A stretch of DNA of 64,000 nucleotides from Ascarosepion bandense (GCA_037127315.1 JBBBDQ010001616.1:397501-461500); one strand, 5' to 3'. Shown: positions 52,440 through 62,941, numbered from the stretch's first letter. The notes: generated by a model not told the origin, from the letters alone. Numbers and translations: made by a program.

Positions 52440-52665
52440 TTCATTCAGCAATGAATTAGAACACTCTCGGCTATTGGGCGTGTATAATGATAATATATAC
52501 ACTAAAAAGTCTGCCTTCTTCTACCGAACGCCCATAGCTCAGGGGTAGAATCGCCGACTAACTTCAATTCAGTCGGATTTCAATCCTGGGTTGAAGGCAA
52601 TCGGTGTCTAACCGTACTGATGAGCTGTGATACAGCGAAACAGATCTGTATGCGAATGACTTTTT
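52437..52665 (+). mobile_element. SINE-B unit 1 of a head-to-tail dimer (5' truncated)
   Basis: It starts at cgttcattcagcaatg. The A box (tagctcaggggta, 52535-52547) resembles a real tRNA D arm, and the B box (gatttcaatcc, 52576-52586) is close to consensus. A hammerhead follows: CTGATGA at 52617, stem II GCTGT-GAT-ACAGC, GAAA at 52637-52640 region, palindromic stem III, and TGTA at the cleavage site (after A52650). The next unit starts within 20 bp. Confidence 0.85.
52612..52660 (+). ncRNA. Hammerhead ribozyme, copy 2
   Basis: Intact conserved core and stem II. The cleavage triplet is GUA, which satisfies the NUH rule but is usually slower than GUC. Stem I pairs CGTA with TGCG. Confidence 0.8.
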
Positions 52666-52964
52666 ACGCTCTCGCACCCTGATTGAGCACTCTGGAAGAA
52701 TGGTAGACTTTGAAAAACTGTAGCTACTCTGGTATCTACGCATCGTTCATTCAGTAATCAATTAGATCACTCTGGCTATTGGGCGTGTATAATGATAATA
52801 TACACGCTAAAAAGTCCGCCTTCTTCTACCGAGCGCCCATAGCCCAGAGGTAGAATGGCCGACTGACGACAATTCGGTCGCTTTCAGTCCTGGGTTAAAA
52901 GCAATCGGAGTCTAACCGTACTGATGAGCTGTGATACAGCGAAACAGATCTGTCTAAGGATGAC
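52666..52964 (+). mobile_element. SINE-B unit 2 of the dimer (complete)
   Basis: It begins at acgctctcgcaccctgattg and includes gagcactctgg, a tRNA-like region (tagcccagaggta near 52841; tttcagtcc near 52883) and a hammerhead whose CTGATGA begins at 52921. It lies exactly 304 bp after the corresponding position in unit 1. Unit-length RNA 52651-52954 would be released if both sites cleave. (TCTG)n and (TC)n follow. Confidence 0.85.
52915..52964 (+). ncRNA. Hammerhead ribozyme, copy 3
   Basis: Core CTGATGA, stem II GCTGT-GAT-ACAGC, GAAA and cleavage site TGTC (after C52954) are all intact. Stem I has a G-A mismatch compared with the 32270 copy. Confidence 0.85.
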
Positions 52965-52968
52965 TTTC

Positions 52969-52970
52969 TT

Positions 52971-53037
<67 letters not shown>
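52969..53037. repeat. (TCTG)n, (TC)n and (AT)n tracts
   Basis: Simple repeats that follow directly on the SINE-B dimer. Confidence 0.95.
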
Positions 53038-53099
53038 CATTAAAGGGTTAGTTCTACAATTACTATTGTATTTTTGTCGATAGTATTATAAAGAACCTA

Positions 53100-53420
53100 C
53101 TTTTATCACTGGTGCCTGTCTATTTCAGAAATGGTTAGGTAGTGTCCATTATTCTTAATGACGAACAGATGTTAACTCTCTGTTTATATTGAGGATCGGT
53201 CAGATCACCTGAAACCCATTGGGCAAGTCTTGACTATTTTCTGAGTTTATGGTGATGGGCTAATATTTTTATAATGATTGCATTAAGCTGGTGTGCTATA
53301 TCCCGTGCTGTCGGCTGAGGATTCTCTTCAATTACACACTGGAGGGTCTTATTGTTGATTAAAACCCAGTCATCCGAAACAAGAGGAATGTTAAGGATAA
53401 GATACGCGGGCCGCGTCTGG
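53100..53420 (-). pseudogene. Mariner-like transposase N-terminal relic
   Basis: The minus strand reads NNKTLQCVIEENPQPTARDI, then a degenerate helix-turn-helix and SRLAQWVSGDLTDPQYKQRV, then NICSSL. This is the order of mariner transposases (HTH, then the WVPHEL-like block preceding the first catalytic Asp). The WVPHEL block has become WVSGDL. Stops are present and the catalytic domain is missing. Confidence 0.6.
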
Positions 53421-53764
53421 GTAAACTATCGTTGGTATTACTTGACACTTAAAACTTTATTACCAGAGACAATGCAAAGAATCCTTGTCGCTTCTGAAAC
53501 TGTTGAACAATTTATGAACTCGTAAATCATGCAGCGGATCAAGTACGACTCATCTAAATGTTTATGGTGAGCATCAATTCAAAAGTTATTTTACATGACA
53601 TTAGATATTCCTGAAGGAAATACGAACAAATAAGCTTTGTATAAAGAAACTACTTCAAAGTTAACATATCCAAAAATAAGAAATAAAATATCACAAAAAC
53701 AGATGAGATTGCAAGTTTGCAAAATATTTACAGATAAAAATTTCTTCTTGTTTTTTTTTGCCGT

Positions 53765-54070
53765 ATCTCTTCAGAACGCAGTTGATCATGTCCCTTGTCA
53801 TACATTTTGTTTATCTGTTATTTCTACTAAACCCTGTACATCTATCCATTTACTCAAGCTAATTAAGTATGTCACACACTGTTTCCTCTATTATTCTGTT
53901 GTCTTCAACTCTCTTGTGAGTATCAGATTTTCCAAGGCCTCCTTTCTCATTATGTTCGTTAGAAACCTCAATTGACTCTTTCTGATGTTAAATAGGTTAC
54001 TTTTTTGCTTTTACTTTGTCTAAAACTTCGTCGTAGCTCGCAAGTCCTCATCTTTATGGAGAACGAAGTT
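53765..54070 (-). pseudogene. LINE-A relic, strongly diverged
   Basis: Weak but continuous similarity to the LINE-A tail (for example cctcctttctcattatg and gatgttaaataggttac). It is an old copy. Confidence 0.5.
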
Positions 54071-54169
54071 TCTGTAGCTTCAAATACAAGAAGACTTCTT
54101 CAGATTAGTCGGCATCAAATTAATTTCCGTATTAACAGCAGCAGAAATGATTAAAGATGCGGCCAATTT

Positions 54170-54171
<2 letters not shown>

Positions 54172-54220
<49 letters not shown>
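54172..54220. repeat. (CA)n tract
   Basis: A simple repeat. Confidence 0.95.
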
Positions 54221-54221
<1 letters not shown>

Positions 54222-54680
54222 GGTCTACAGAGTAGCATTGGCAGTAAGTATCCGGTGGTGCACAGGATGAGAAGAGAAAGAATTTCCATAGGCAATTTAA
54301 GCGCTGGTCTTTGTAAAAGGGAATGTACTATTGTACATTATATACTGTGCAAACTCCCAGGAGTCAACCCCATTTATAGTTCATCAATAAAAGTCTTAAC
54401 CAACAGGAAGCTCAAAATATTCAATGCGACGAGTATAAAAAGCGGCCATATTTTTCCGACTATTGGACATAAAATCTGATTCTGGAGTGTCTGATTTGAG
54501 AGTGATGATCTTTGACGTTGTTTCATTGAACAGATTACGTACCAAGAGGATACTCTATATCCAGGAACGTTGTCAACATTAAGTTCAATCCTTAACATCG
54601 TGACCATAATGGACTGTTTTTAATATATAATATACATTCGGGAGATCGATTCTCTATTATAATCAATACATAAACTAATC
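54221..54680. other. Unassigned sequence
   Basis: A minus-strand frame (54374-54607) includes one hydrophobic stretch (IWPLFILVALNILSFLLV), but no family was recognised and the frame is short. Confidence 0.3.
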
Positions 54681-54681
54681 C

Positions 54682-55446
54682 CTGCGCTTTATCCATAAAT
54701 TATGGCGAATTTTACCAACATAGGTTATGGGCCCAGCACGCTATTACTGCACTTTATTCAAAAATTATGGCAAATTTTAGCAACAGAGGTTATGGGCCCA
54801 GCAGGCTATTACTGAGCTTTATTCTTAAATTATGGCGAATTTTACCTATAGAGGTTATGGTCCCAGCAATCTATTACTGCGCTTAATGCATAAATTATGG
54901 CGAATATTACCAACAGAGGTTATGGGCACAGCACGCTTCCTCTGCGCTTTATCCATAAATTATGGCGAACTTTACCAACAGTGGTTATTGTCCCAGCACG
55001 TTATTACTGCACTTTATCCATAAATTATGGCGAATTTTACCGACAGAGGTTATGGGCCCAGTACGCTTCCACTGCGCTTTATCCATAAATTATGGCAAAT
55101 TTTACCGACAGATGTTATGGTCCCAGCACTCCATTACTGCGCTTTATCCATAAATTATGGCGAATTTGACCAACAGGGGTTATGGGCCCAGTACGACATT
55201 ACTGCGCTTTATTCATAAATTATGGCGAATTTGACCAACAGGGGTTATGGGCCCAGCACGCTATTACTGCGCTTTATTCATAAATTATGGCGAATTTTAC
55301 CAGTAGAGGTAGGTTATGGTTCCAGCACACCTCCACTGCGCTTTATCCATAAATTATGGCGAATTTGTCCAACAGATTTTATGGACCCAGAACGCTTCCA
55401 CTGCGCTTTATCTATAAATTATGGCGAATTTTACCAATACTTACCA
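54682..55446. repeat. 65-bp minisatellite, about 11.8 units
   Basis: The unit contains ccataaattatggcgaattt and gttatgggcccagcac, repeated at a 65-bp period. Because 65 is not a multiple of 3, short frames shift from unit to unit and are artefacts. Units differ by point changes and one 6-bp insertion near 55310. Confidence 0.95.
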
Positions 55447-55628
55447 CTATGCAGAAGTTGAATAATTGATAGTGTCTATATCTAGCACTGACAAGTGCAA
55501 TATTAGCCGACGCAGTAGGATAAAATGGGGATGAGTAAACATTGGAGGTTAGTTTATGCCTAAAATAAATGTCCGCCTGGCACCAATGGGGTAAACGGAA
55601 ATAAGCTGACGTGTTATCTACTTGTTAT

Positions 55629-55931
55629 AGGATGTGCGTTGTGGTCCAGTGGATATCGGCTCGGAAACCGGGTGAGCCGAGTTCGAATTCCAGTTGAATC
55701 CATTGTATTCACTTACGCGCAAATACCCTTGGGAAAGGTATTAATCCGTCTCTTCCTTCCAGCTATGGGTTAAATAGCAGGACAGATTGGGTTCTATAGC
55801 CTTGGTCGGCAACCAGTCTACCGCAGAAAGCAATGGCAACCTACTGCGGGATAATCTTCTTCCCAGTCAGTCATGTCTCTTTCGAGACATGATCGCCCAA
55901 GCATGTATGACGTATGACACTTAACTGACTG
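55629..55931 (+). mobile_element. SINE-A, near full length
   Basis: It starts aggatgtgcgttgtgg and has an A-box-like tgtggtccagtgg, a B box gagttcgaattcc and a tail ending in cttaactgactg. It is a good reference copy for the family. Promoter: internal Pol III boxes. Confidence 0.85.
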
Positions 55932-56185
55932 TTAACTACTCAACTGGCTTGATTTTTGCTTAAAGTTTTAATTCAGAATAATTAAGGATATTTGGCAGAA
56001 ATTTTAAGATTTAAAATTTCAGGCTTGTGTTCTTTCACTCATTAACGGCATTATCTCGACTACAATTTTTTTTTAAGTCTATTTTTATTTCTTTATACAA
56101 CCCACATCTGCAGAGAGCAAATACATGAGATACTCGTGTATGTTTTTGAAAGAGTTATTCACTATGTAAAAGTTACTCCCGAACA

Positions 56186-56745
56186 TTTTTTTTCTCTCGC
56201 ACTTCCAACCCATGGAACATCCATTTGTTTACTTGCTTCCCAAATAGCTACAATCTTCAAAAATTTAGATGCAACGTCATTCGTCATCTTATACCTTCTT
56301 TAATCCGTTTCATATTTTATCTTTTAAACTATCGCCCGGTTCACACTCCACCAACGTCTATTGAACAGGTGAAGAGGCTCATCCCTTGTTCCCTGTTTAG
56401 GATGTGGTTTCCGGTTTTCTATTTTCCAATCTTTTTACTCTTTTTTTCAATTGGAGTAGATAGACTAAACTATCGCCCGGTTCATACTCCACGCACTTCT
56501 ATTGAACGGGTGAAGAGGCTCATCCCTTGTTCCCTGTTTAGGATGTGGTTTCCGGTTTTCTCTTTTCCAATCTTCTTACTCTTACGTAGCCCCCTGCCCA
56601 TCAGTGGCATTACCGCCTTGCTTGGGGTGATATGATTAAAAAAATCCACCTCAGACTCAGTCTTTTTTCTCACTTTCACTACATGTAACCTCCTCCGTAA
56701 TAGGGGCATTCCCGCCTTGCTTAGGGTGAAATGATAAAAAAAAAA
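56186..56745 (+). pseudogene. LINE-B 3' portion with internal duplication and repeated 3' end
   Basis: It begins in the RTSRLWN region (diverged). A 141-bp segment containing actatcgcccggttca is present twice (about 56326 and 56466). The family 3' end appears at 56590-56640 and again at 56680-56745, so two insertions or a tandem event overlap here. Confidence 0.7.
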
Positions 56746-56830
56746 CTCACGCATAGGCAGATATGAGCAATTTTTAAAGAATTAATCATTTTTTATACTG
56801 CACTTTTAATAAGCTTAAACAATATTATGC

Positions 56831-57444
56831 AGGATGTGCCTTATGGTGCAGTGGCTATCGACTCGGAACGACAAATAGGGGAGCCGAGTTCGATTTCCAG
56901 TTTAATTCCTTGCATTCACTTACGCGCAAATACCCTTGGGAAAGGTATTAATCTGTCTCTTCTTCCCAGTTATGGGTTAAATAACAAGACAGATTAGGTT
57001 CTATAGACTTGACTGGCAACCAGTCTACCGTAGAAAGCAATGGCAACCTACTGCGGGATAATCTTCTGCACAGTCAGTCATGTCTTTTTCGAGACATGAT
57101 CGCCCATATCGTATATCACGTATGGCACTTTACTGACTGACTGAATATGATAGTTGGAAACATAATTAAAACTTTTACTGGACATAAAATGAGGGATCGG
57201 TTTTCTATTGTTATGAAGTATTAAACTGACCCCCCTAATTACTACTTAATGATATAATACATCTCTTCTCCCTCTAGCTATGAGTTAAATAACAGGACAG
57301 ATTGGGTTTTATAATCTTGGCTGGTAACCAGTCTATCATACAAAGCAATGACAACCTACTGCAGATTAATCTTCTACCAAGTCAGCCATGTCTCTTTCGA
57401 GACATGATCGCCTAAAGCGTGTATCACATATGACACTTAACTGA
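56831..57444 (+). mobile_element. SINE-A / palindrome / SINE-A composite, second copy
   Basis: The same order as 9348-9966: full SINE-A, inverted-repeat module (aaaatgagggatcggtttt against aaactgacccccc) and SINE-A 3' half from ctagctatgag. Confidence 0.85.
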
Positions 57445-57586
57445 AACGATATTATAGAGGACACGTATTATTTAAAACAGGCATAAAACTGCATATTGCA
57501 TCTGTTTGCCTGCGCATATCAGAAAACTTAGTAAAGAAAATGTGCTTCCGATCACAGAACGAACCCGCGTCCCCACTTTTTAGATG

Positions 57587-57654
57587 AAAATGCGCGTTGT
57601 GGTGCAGTGGATATCGACTCGGAACGATAAATCGGGGAGCCGAGTTCGAATTAC
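57587..57654 (+). mobile_element. SINE-A tRNA head fused to LINE-B
   Basis: Only the tRNA-like head (gcgcgttgtggtgcagtgg to gagttcgaatt) is present. It passes without spacer into LINE-B at 57655 in the same orientation. Confidence 0.75.
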
Positions 57655-58125
57655 GTGGCTTCCCTCTGTCTATTATATAAATATTTTCATGGCTTCTGCT
57701 CCGACGAACTTAAGTCACTGGTGCCCCTACCAAAAGGTGTTTACTCGTGCAACAAGACTGGCAACTTAGATCAACCAAATGCAGCCGACAATTTTACTCC
57801 ATCAGTTTCTTTTCTCGCACTTTCCGCCTGTGGAACTCTCTTCCATATTTCTGCTTTCCTGACGGCTATAACCTCCAGGAATTTAAATGCAATGTCAATA
57901 CCCATCCCTTAACCATTTTACTCTAGTTCTTTCTACATCACCCTGTATATATTTTTCTATCTCTCTACCTTTGCAATTGTCATCACACCCATTCTTCTCT
58001 TGCTCCTTCCAACCGGCTCGTCTTTCTCTTTACTCTCCTCCTATCTCATCTTTTTACTCTTATGTAGCCCCCCTGCACATCAGTGGCGTTATCGCCTTGC
58101 TTGGGGTGAAACGATTAAAAAAAAA
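57655..58125 (+). pseudogene. LINE-B 3' portion behind a SINE head
   Basis: The frames read SLCLLYKYFHGFCSDELKSL and CGTLFHISAFLTAI, ending in the family 3' end and poly-A. Together with 57587-57654 it looks like a chimeric retrotranscript made by template switching. Confidence 0.75.
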
Positions 58126-58149
58126 AAAAGAAAAAAGTAGGTTGGTTCA

Positions 58150-58690
58150 TTGTGTCGGACCAGAATTTTTTTTTCGTCAGAACCTATCTTGCACATTTAT
58201 AAATCTACCAATCGTCCGTGAATTGAATACTGTTACCATATTTGGTTGGGTGCCCCTGCTTTTCATCTTGAGGTTCTTGACAAAATGCAAAGAAGGATCT
58301 GAAATGCAATCGGTCCTGACTTGGCATCTCCACTTCAGTCACTTTCTCACTAAGGTGACGTGGCTTTCCTCTGTCATTTTTACAAATATTTTTATGACAA
58401 CTGTTATAACGAGCTTTGTTTCTCCTGGTGCCCTGACCAGGTGTATTTAAGCCTGCTACTAGACTGGTATCGAGGTCCCACCCTTTTACCGTGAAAATAG
58501 TTAAATGTAACCCTCTCTTCTATTCCGACAGTTTCTTTTTACGCATTTCCCGCCCGTGGAACACCCTTCCGTTTACTTACTTTCTTGCTAGCTACAATCT
58601 CCAAAACTTTAAATGCAACCCCATTTGCTCTCTTCAATCATCTTGAGTCATCTTGTTCCCAGGCTTTTCCCTCACTGTAACCCACTGGTA
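58150..58690 (+). pseudogene. LINE-B 3' portion, diverged
   Basis: It starts in the IYKSTNRP-IEYCYHIWLGAP block and continues through the tail with many shifts. No poly-A is clear at the end. Confidence 0.7.
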
Positions 58691-58730
58691 CATCAAAATA
58701 TATGTTGCCGGCATTTTAGATGGCATAAGA

Positions 58731-59465
58731 GCTCCTACAGAAGGTAGCTGAAGAGAGTGGTAAGAAAGGACTACAAATAAACTGCAAGAAAACCGAATAC
58801 TTTGTCATCAGTAAAAAGGGCAGCCCAATATGCCAAATACAGGTCGGTGATACTAGAATCAAGCAGGTACAAAAGTTTAAATAGCTGGAAAGTGTTATAA
58901 CAGAAGACGGAAAGTGCGACACAGAGATCCGAAGGCGAATTGGCATGACGAAGGAAGCATTCCAGAAGTTGAGTAAAGTATTAAGAAACAGGACAGTTTT
59001 GCTAAAAACAAAGAAGAGAGTACTGGATTGCTATGTGATGTCAGTTCTTCAATATGTCAGAGAAAGCTGGACAATATCAACAAAGATGAAAGAAAAACTT
59101 GAAGGAGCTGAGATGTGGTTCTACAGAAAGATGCTGCGGATATCATGGACCGAGCATGTGAGCAATGATGAGGTTTTTGGAAAGGATGGAAACGAAAAGG
59201 AAATTAATACTCAGCATCAGGAAGAGACAGCTGAAGTACCTGGGACATGCTATGAGGAAGGAGGGCTTGGAGAACCTGACACTAACAGGGCAGATAGAGG
59301 GGAAAAGAGACAGAGGAAAGCAGCGGATAATATATTTGAAGAGCCTGATCAGGTTGATGACAGAACGGGGTTTGCGTGGTGTAACAGGAGAAAGCGTGCT
59401 AAGAACCACCAGAGTTTAGGGAGACATGGAAAGCTAGGCACATAGAAGATGAAGTCTACAAAAGG
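58731..59465 (+). pseudogene. LINE-A RT C-terminal copy
   Basis: An open frame from 58945 reads MTKEAFQKLSKVLRNRTVLL, then LDCYVMSVLQYVRESWTIST and AEMWFYRKMLRISWTEHVSN, then shifts frame into YLGHAMRKEGLENLTLTG. The upstream part contains KTEYFVISKKG and KCDTEIRRRIG. It is a moderately young copy, truncated before YADD. Confidence 0.8.
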
Positions 59466-59499
59466 AAGACTTGCATGTATAAAAAAAATATCCATCCGT

Positions 59500-59905
59500 C
59501 AGTTTTTCAATATGGCAGTGAATGCTGGAAGATATCAGCAAAGGTAAAGGAAAAACTTGATGCAACTAAAATGGGGTTCTACAGAAGGATGCTGCGAATG
59601 TCATGGATCGAGCAATGATGAGGTCTTAGAAACGATGGAAACTAAAAGGAAATTAATACTGAGCATCAGGAAGAGACAACTAAAGTTCTTGGGACATGCA
59701 GTGAGGAAGGAGCTCTTGGAGGCCAGATAGAGGGAAAAAGAGACAGAGGAAAGCAATGAATAACATATTTGAAGGGCCGAATCAGGTGGATGATGGAAAG
59801 AGGGTTGCATGATGTGACAAGAGAAGGCGTGCTAAGAGCCAACAGGGATCGGGAGACGTGGAATGCCATGATCGCCTACCTCCTGAAAGAACAGGTCACA
59901 TAGAA
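59500..59905 (+). pseudogene. LINE-A tail copy running into (GAA)n
   Basis: A second LINE-A tail in the same orientation (QYGSECWKISAKVKEKL, GFYRRMLRMSW). The 3' end gaacaggtcacatagaagaag passes directly into (GAA)n. Confidence 0.75.
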
Positions 59906-60105
59906 GAAGAAGAAGAAGAAGAAGAAGAAGAAGAAGAAGAAGAAGAAGAAGAAGAAGGAGGAGGAGGAAGAAGAAGAAGAAGAAGGAAGGAGGAGGAGGA
60001 GGAAGAAGAAGAAGGAAGGAAGGAAGGAGGAGGAGGAGAAGAAGAAGAAGAAGAAGAAGAAGAAGGAGGAGGAGGAGGAGAAGAAGAAGAAGAAGAAGAA
60101 GATCG
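59890..60105. repeat. (GAA)n/(GGA)n array from LINE-A tail
   Basis: About 215 bp of GAA with GGA interruptions. The poly-Glu and poly-Leu/Ser frames are artefacts. Confidence 0.95.
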
Positions 60106-60640
60106 ATATAAAAATTCTGCTGTCCGTTTTGACGGCATGGGCCCACTCTTTTTACAATAATAATTACAGTGCCTGTTTTGCGACTTTTGAATTATTTACG
60201 AAATATACCTTCCGTGTGAGTAATATCTATTCTTCAGCATGGTCTCCTCCCAGAATTCGCTGACGTTTACTGTAGAAAAAAATCACCGTCTTCGCGGCAG
60301 ATAGAATTACAAAACGAAGCAAAAAAAATTAACTTAACTGAAGAATGCAATTCGGAAAAGTGATTAATCAACTCTCACGATCATATTAGTCACGTGACAT
60401 TAGAAGGCCATTCAAAAAATAACCCCTTCTCTAATTTAATTTTAAAAAGCATTCGTCATGATACGTTCTCCTGTTTTGTTAATCTCCAAACCATAACGTA
60501 TCTACAATTCCTCAAGTAAAATGGTGGTGTTGCCTTCATTTTTCCTACCCATAATTCTCTCTCAAAATGGCTTCCCCTCGAGACGTGCAAGAGTACATAC
60601 AATTTCTGTGAATGGAAAAAGTACTGTGGATATTTAGAGT
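60106..60640. other. Unassigned sequence
   Basis: No gene or repeat was recognised. Confidence 0.4.
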
Positions 60641-60928
60641 CAGTCAGTCAGTTAAGTGCCATACGTGATACACGCTTGGGCGATCATGTCTCGAAAGAGA
60701 CATGACTGACTGGGCAGAAGATTATCCCGCAGTAGGTTGCCATTACTTTCTGCGGTAGACTGGTTGCCGACCAAGGCTATAGAACCCAATCTGTCCTGTT
60801 ATTTAGCCCATAACTGGAAGGAAGAGACGGATTAATACCTTTCCCAAGGGTATTTGCGCGCAAGTGAATACAATGGATTCAACTGGAATTCGAACTCGGC
60901 TCCCCGGTTTCTCGTTCCGAGCCGATAG
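60641..60928 (-). mobile_element. SINE-A, 5' head cut
   Basis: Complete tail through the B box (gaattcgaactcggctcc on the plus strand). It stops at ccgatag just before the A box. Confidence 0.8.
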
Positions 60929-61261
60929 AAAATTTATGTAAAAGATGAACTTGATATAAGCACAGTAAGATACCGTAGTAAATTTAATGGTAATCATGAA
61001 AAGAAAGGTGAAAAGAACTTTAGTGACAGCCCTTGCCGTCGCAGTCATCTGCTGTTAGGAAAGTCGATAAGGCATTATTGATTACTAATAATTATTTCCC
61101 TCTGAATTTCTTGAGTGGGGAATTATAATCTACCTTATTTACTCAAGGATTACCCCAACCTTGTTGTTATCACGACGTTTCGGGAATTGTTCTCTCCGAC
61201 ATTAATCAGGTGCTTGTTGATCCAAATAACCATCAGGGAATTTTGAGTTGAACACGTTATA
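60929..61261. other. Unassigned sequence with near-hammerhead motif
   Basis: On the minus strand 61173-61210 reads ctgattaatgtcggag... then cccgaaacgtcg, a degenerate CTGATnA / GAAAC arrangement. Nothing else was recognised. Confidence 0.35.
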
Positions 61262-62113
61262 TACAAGGGTGCGCACTACAATCCTGAAAATATACACTGA
61301 AAAAAAATTGTGTTTATTCAGAATGACAAGTATTTACATGACAAATAGCTTCATAACATTGTTGTTTCATATCTCCTCTAACATATTATTCAATCCAGCT
61401 CTCCCCAGCTTCAATCACCGCCTCCATACAAGGCCGAAACCTCCTACAGGTGTTGGTCACCTGCTCCCGTCACAAATCGGCAACGGCCTCGATGATGGCA
61501 GTGCCCAGGGAGTCTAGTATTGTGTGCACGTTTTTTGGACACTCTCAAGTACGCCCGCAAGGATTCAGGTTTGGGCTACTAGGGGCCCAGAACTTCTTTG
61601 ACCAGAATATGTCCAGATTCTTGTCACACCAATCCTGGACCAAAATGGACGCATGAGCAGGAGCTCCGTCCTGCTGGAAGAGCCATGGCTTCCCTGCAGC
61701 TACCTGAACCGTTGTTCTATGCACATTGAACCTTGTCGCCAATGTCTGCATGGACGAACTCGGGTCTTTATTGAAACTGTTCCCGGAAGTTCTTGTTCCT
61801 CTTGCGAACTTCAGATCGGCCCTGTGTTTTTTTCTGAAAAGTCAAGGACTCATTCTCAGCCTCACCAGACTCTTTGAACGTCTTGGCAATGTCGTACATC
61901 GTCGATTTTGCGAAATGAAAAACTCAACAATTTCTTAGGGCGTGTGACCATTGTAGTACGGTGCTCGAGTTCACTGGACATTTTGCTTAATTTGGTTTTA
62001 ATAAAACTGATTTCTGTCAAACAAATCTGAAACAAGAAAAAATGATATATTTAATATAGTTGTCATTTTATGCCAAGTGAAAGTTAGTCCGGATTGCAGC
62101 GCACACTCCTGTA
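61262..62113 (-). mobile_element. Mariner/Tc element with internally deleted transposase
   Basis: Terminal inverted repeats tacaagggtgcgcactacaa and tacaggagtgtgcgctgcaa (complement at the right end) define an 852-bp element. The minus strand encodes a transposase relic: a DNA-binding part ending in MQTLATRFNVHRTTVQ joins directly to GKPWLFQQDGAPAH (second catalytic Asp), then WCDKNLDIFW and WAPSSPNLNP, where Asp-like SSPDLNP is changed to Asn. The region with the first catalytic Asp is deleted, so no active enzyme is possible. Confidence 0.8.
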
Positions 62114-62203
62114 ATCAAAGGGGATTGAGCCCATTTCCAGGGATATTTCCTCCAGTCGAGTAATAGCTGAGCTATATTAAAATAATAACAAGATCACCCA
62201 CTT

Positions 62204-62206
<3 letters not shown>

Positions 62207-62248
<42 letters not shown>

Positions 62249-62280
62249 TAAATAAGAACTTGCCCTGACGATCCATTTCG

Positions 62281-62315
<35 letters not shown>

Positions 62316-62375
62316 AGCCAACTTGCCCTGACGATCCATTTCGTGAAACCTAGGTAGGTCCGTTGGCTCTAGATT
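62207..62375. repeat. (AT)n tracts with FB1 fragments
   Basis: Two AT tracts (62207-62246 and 62282-62313), each followed by cttgccctgacgatccattt. The second continues into cctaggtagg and ggctct as in FB1. Confidence 0.7.
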
Positions 62376-62579
62376 AGTTATTTACTTATTTATTTAATTG
62401 CTCTGCTATTGTATTGAACACTTTACATGTTAGGTTCCTTGTCTCGGGGTTTTTTTTCTTTCGACTCGTACTTTGACTAATGTTCAAGTGTTTAGTTCGT
62501 TTCTTTTTGTGTTTCCATTTTTTCCCCTCCGCGTTTATACTCGGTGGGTTTTTCGAGACGTGTTCAAAAATAAATTCAC

Positions 62580-62760
62580 AGTTATATATATATATTATAA
62601 CATTGATATGTTACAATATCACTACAAAAGTTGCTATTTTGTTTCGACACTTTTTGTGTCTTATCAAGTGATGTGGTTATTTCAAAATGAACAAGCAAGA
62701 CCTCTTTCATCAGGGAGGCATTATTGTATGTACAATGTGGACCAATCAGAGTAAAGCAAC
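62580..62760 (-). repeat. Dispersed module with CTTGATAA/GAAAC hairpin
   Basis: On the minus strand 62668-62641 reads CTTGATAA-GACAC-AAAAA-GTGTC-GAAAC. The hairpin has 5 perfect pairs. The core differs from a true hammerhead (CTGATGA) by one extra base and one change. The flank shares atatcactacaaaa with 42500 and 20010. Confidence 0.55.
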
Positions 62761-62882
62761 TTTTACTTTGGAGAATATGTGGGAAGACTTAAAATTAATC
62801 TTGGTGGGCATTGGTATTAAAATTTTATAAAATTAAGATCAACATTATTAATTAACTATTATATCTACTATATTTTTGTTGC

Positions 62883-62886
<4 letters not shown>

Positions 62887-62938
<52 letters not shown>
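62887..62938. repeat. (AT)n tract
   Basis: A simple repeat directly before the LINE-B 3' end. Confidence 0.95.

Positions 62939-62939
<1 letters not shown>

Positions 62940-62941
<2 letters not shown>

Noticed and set aside
54374..54607. A membrane receptor fragment (one hydrophobic stretch on the minus strand)
   Set aside because: Only one short hydrophobic segment, no family motif, and no supporting frame nearby.
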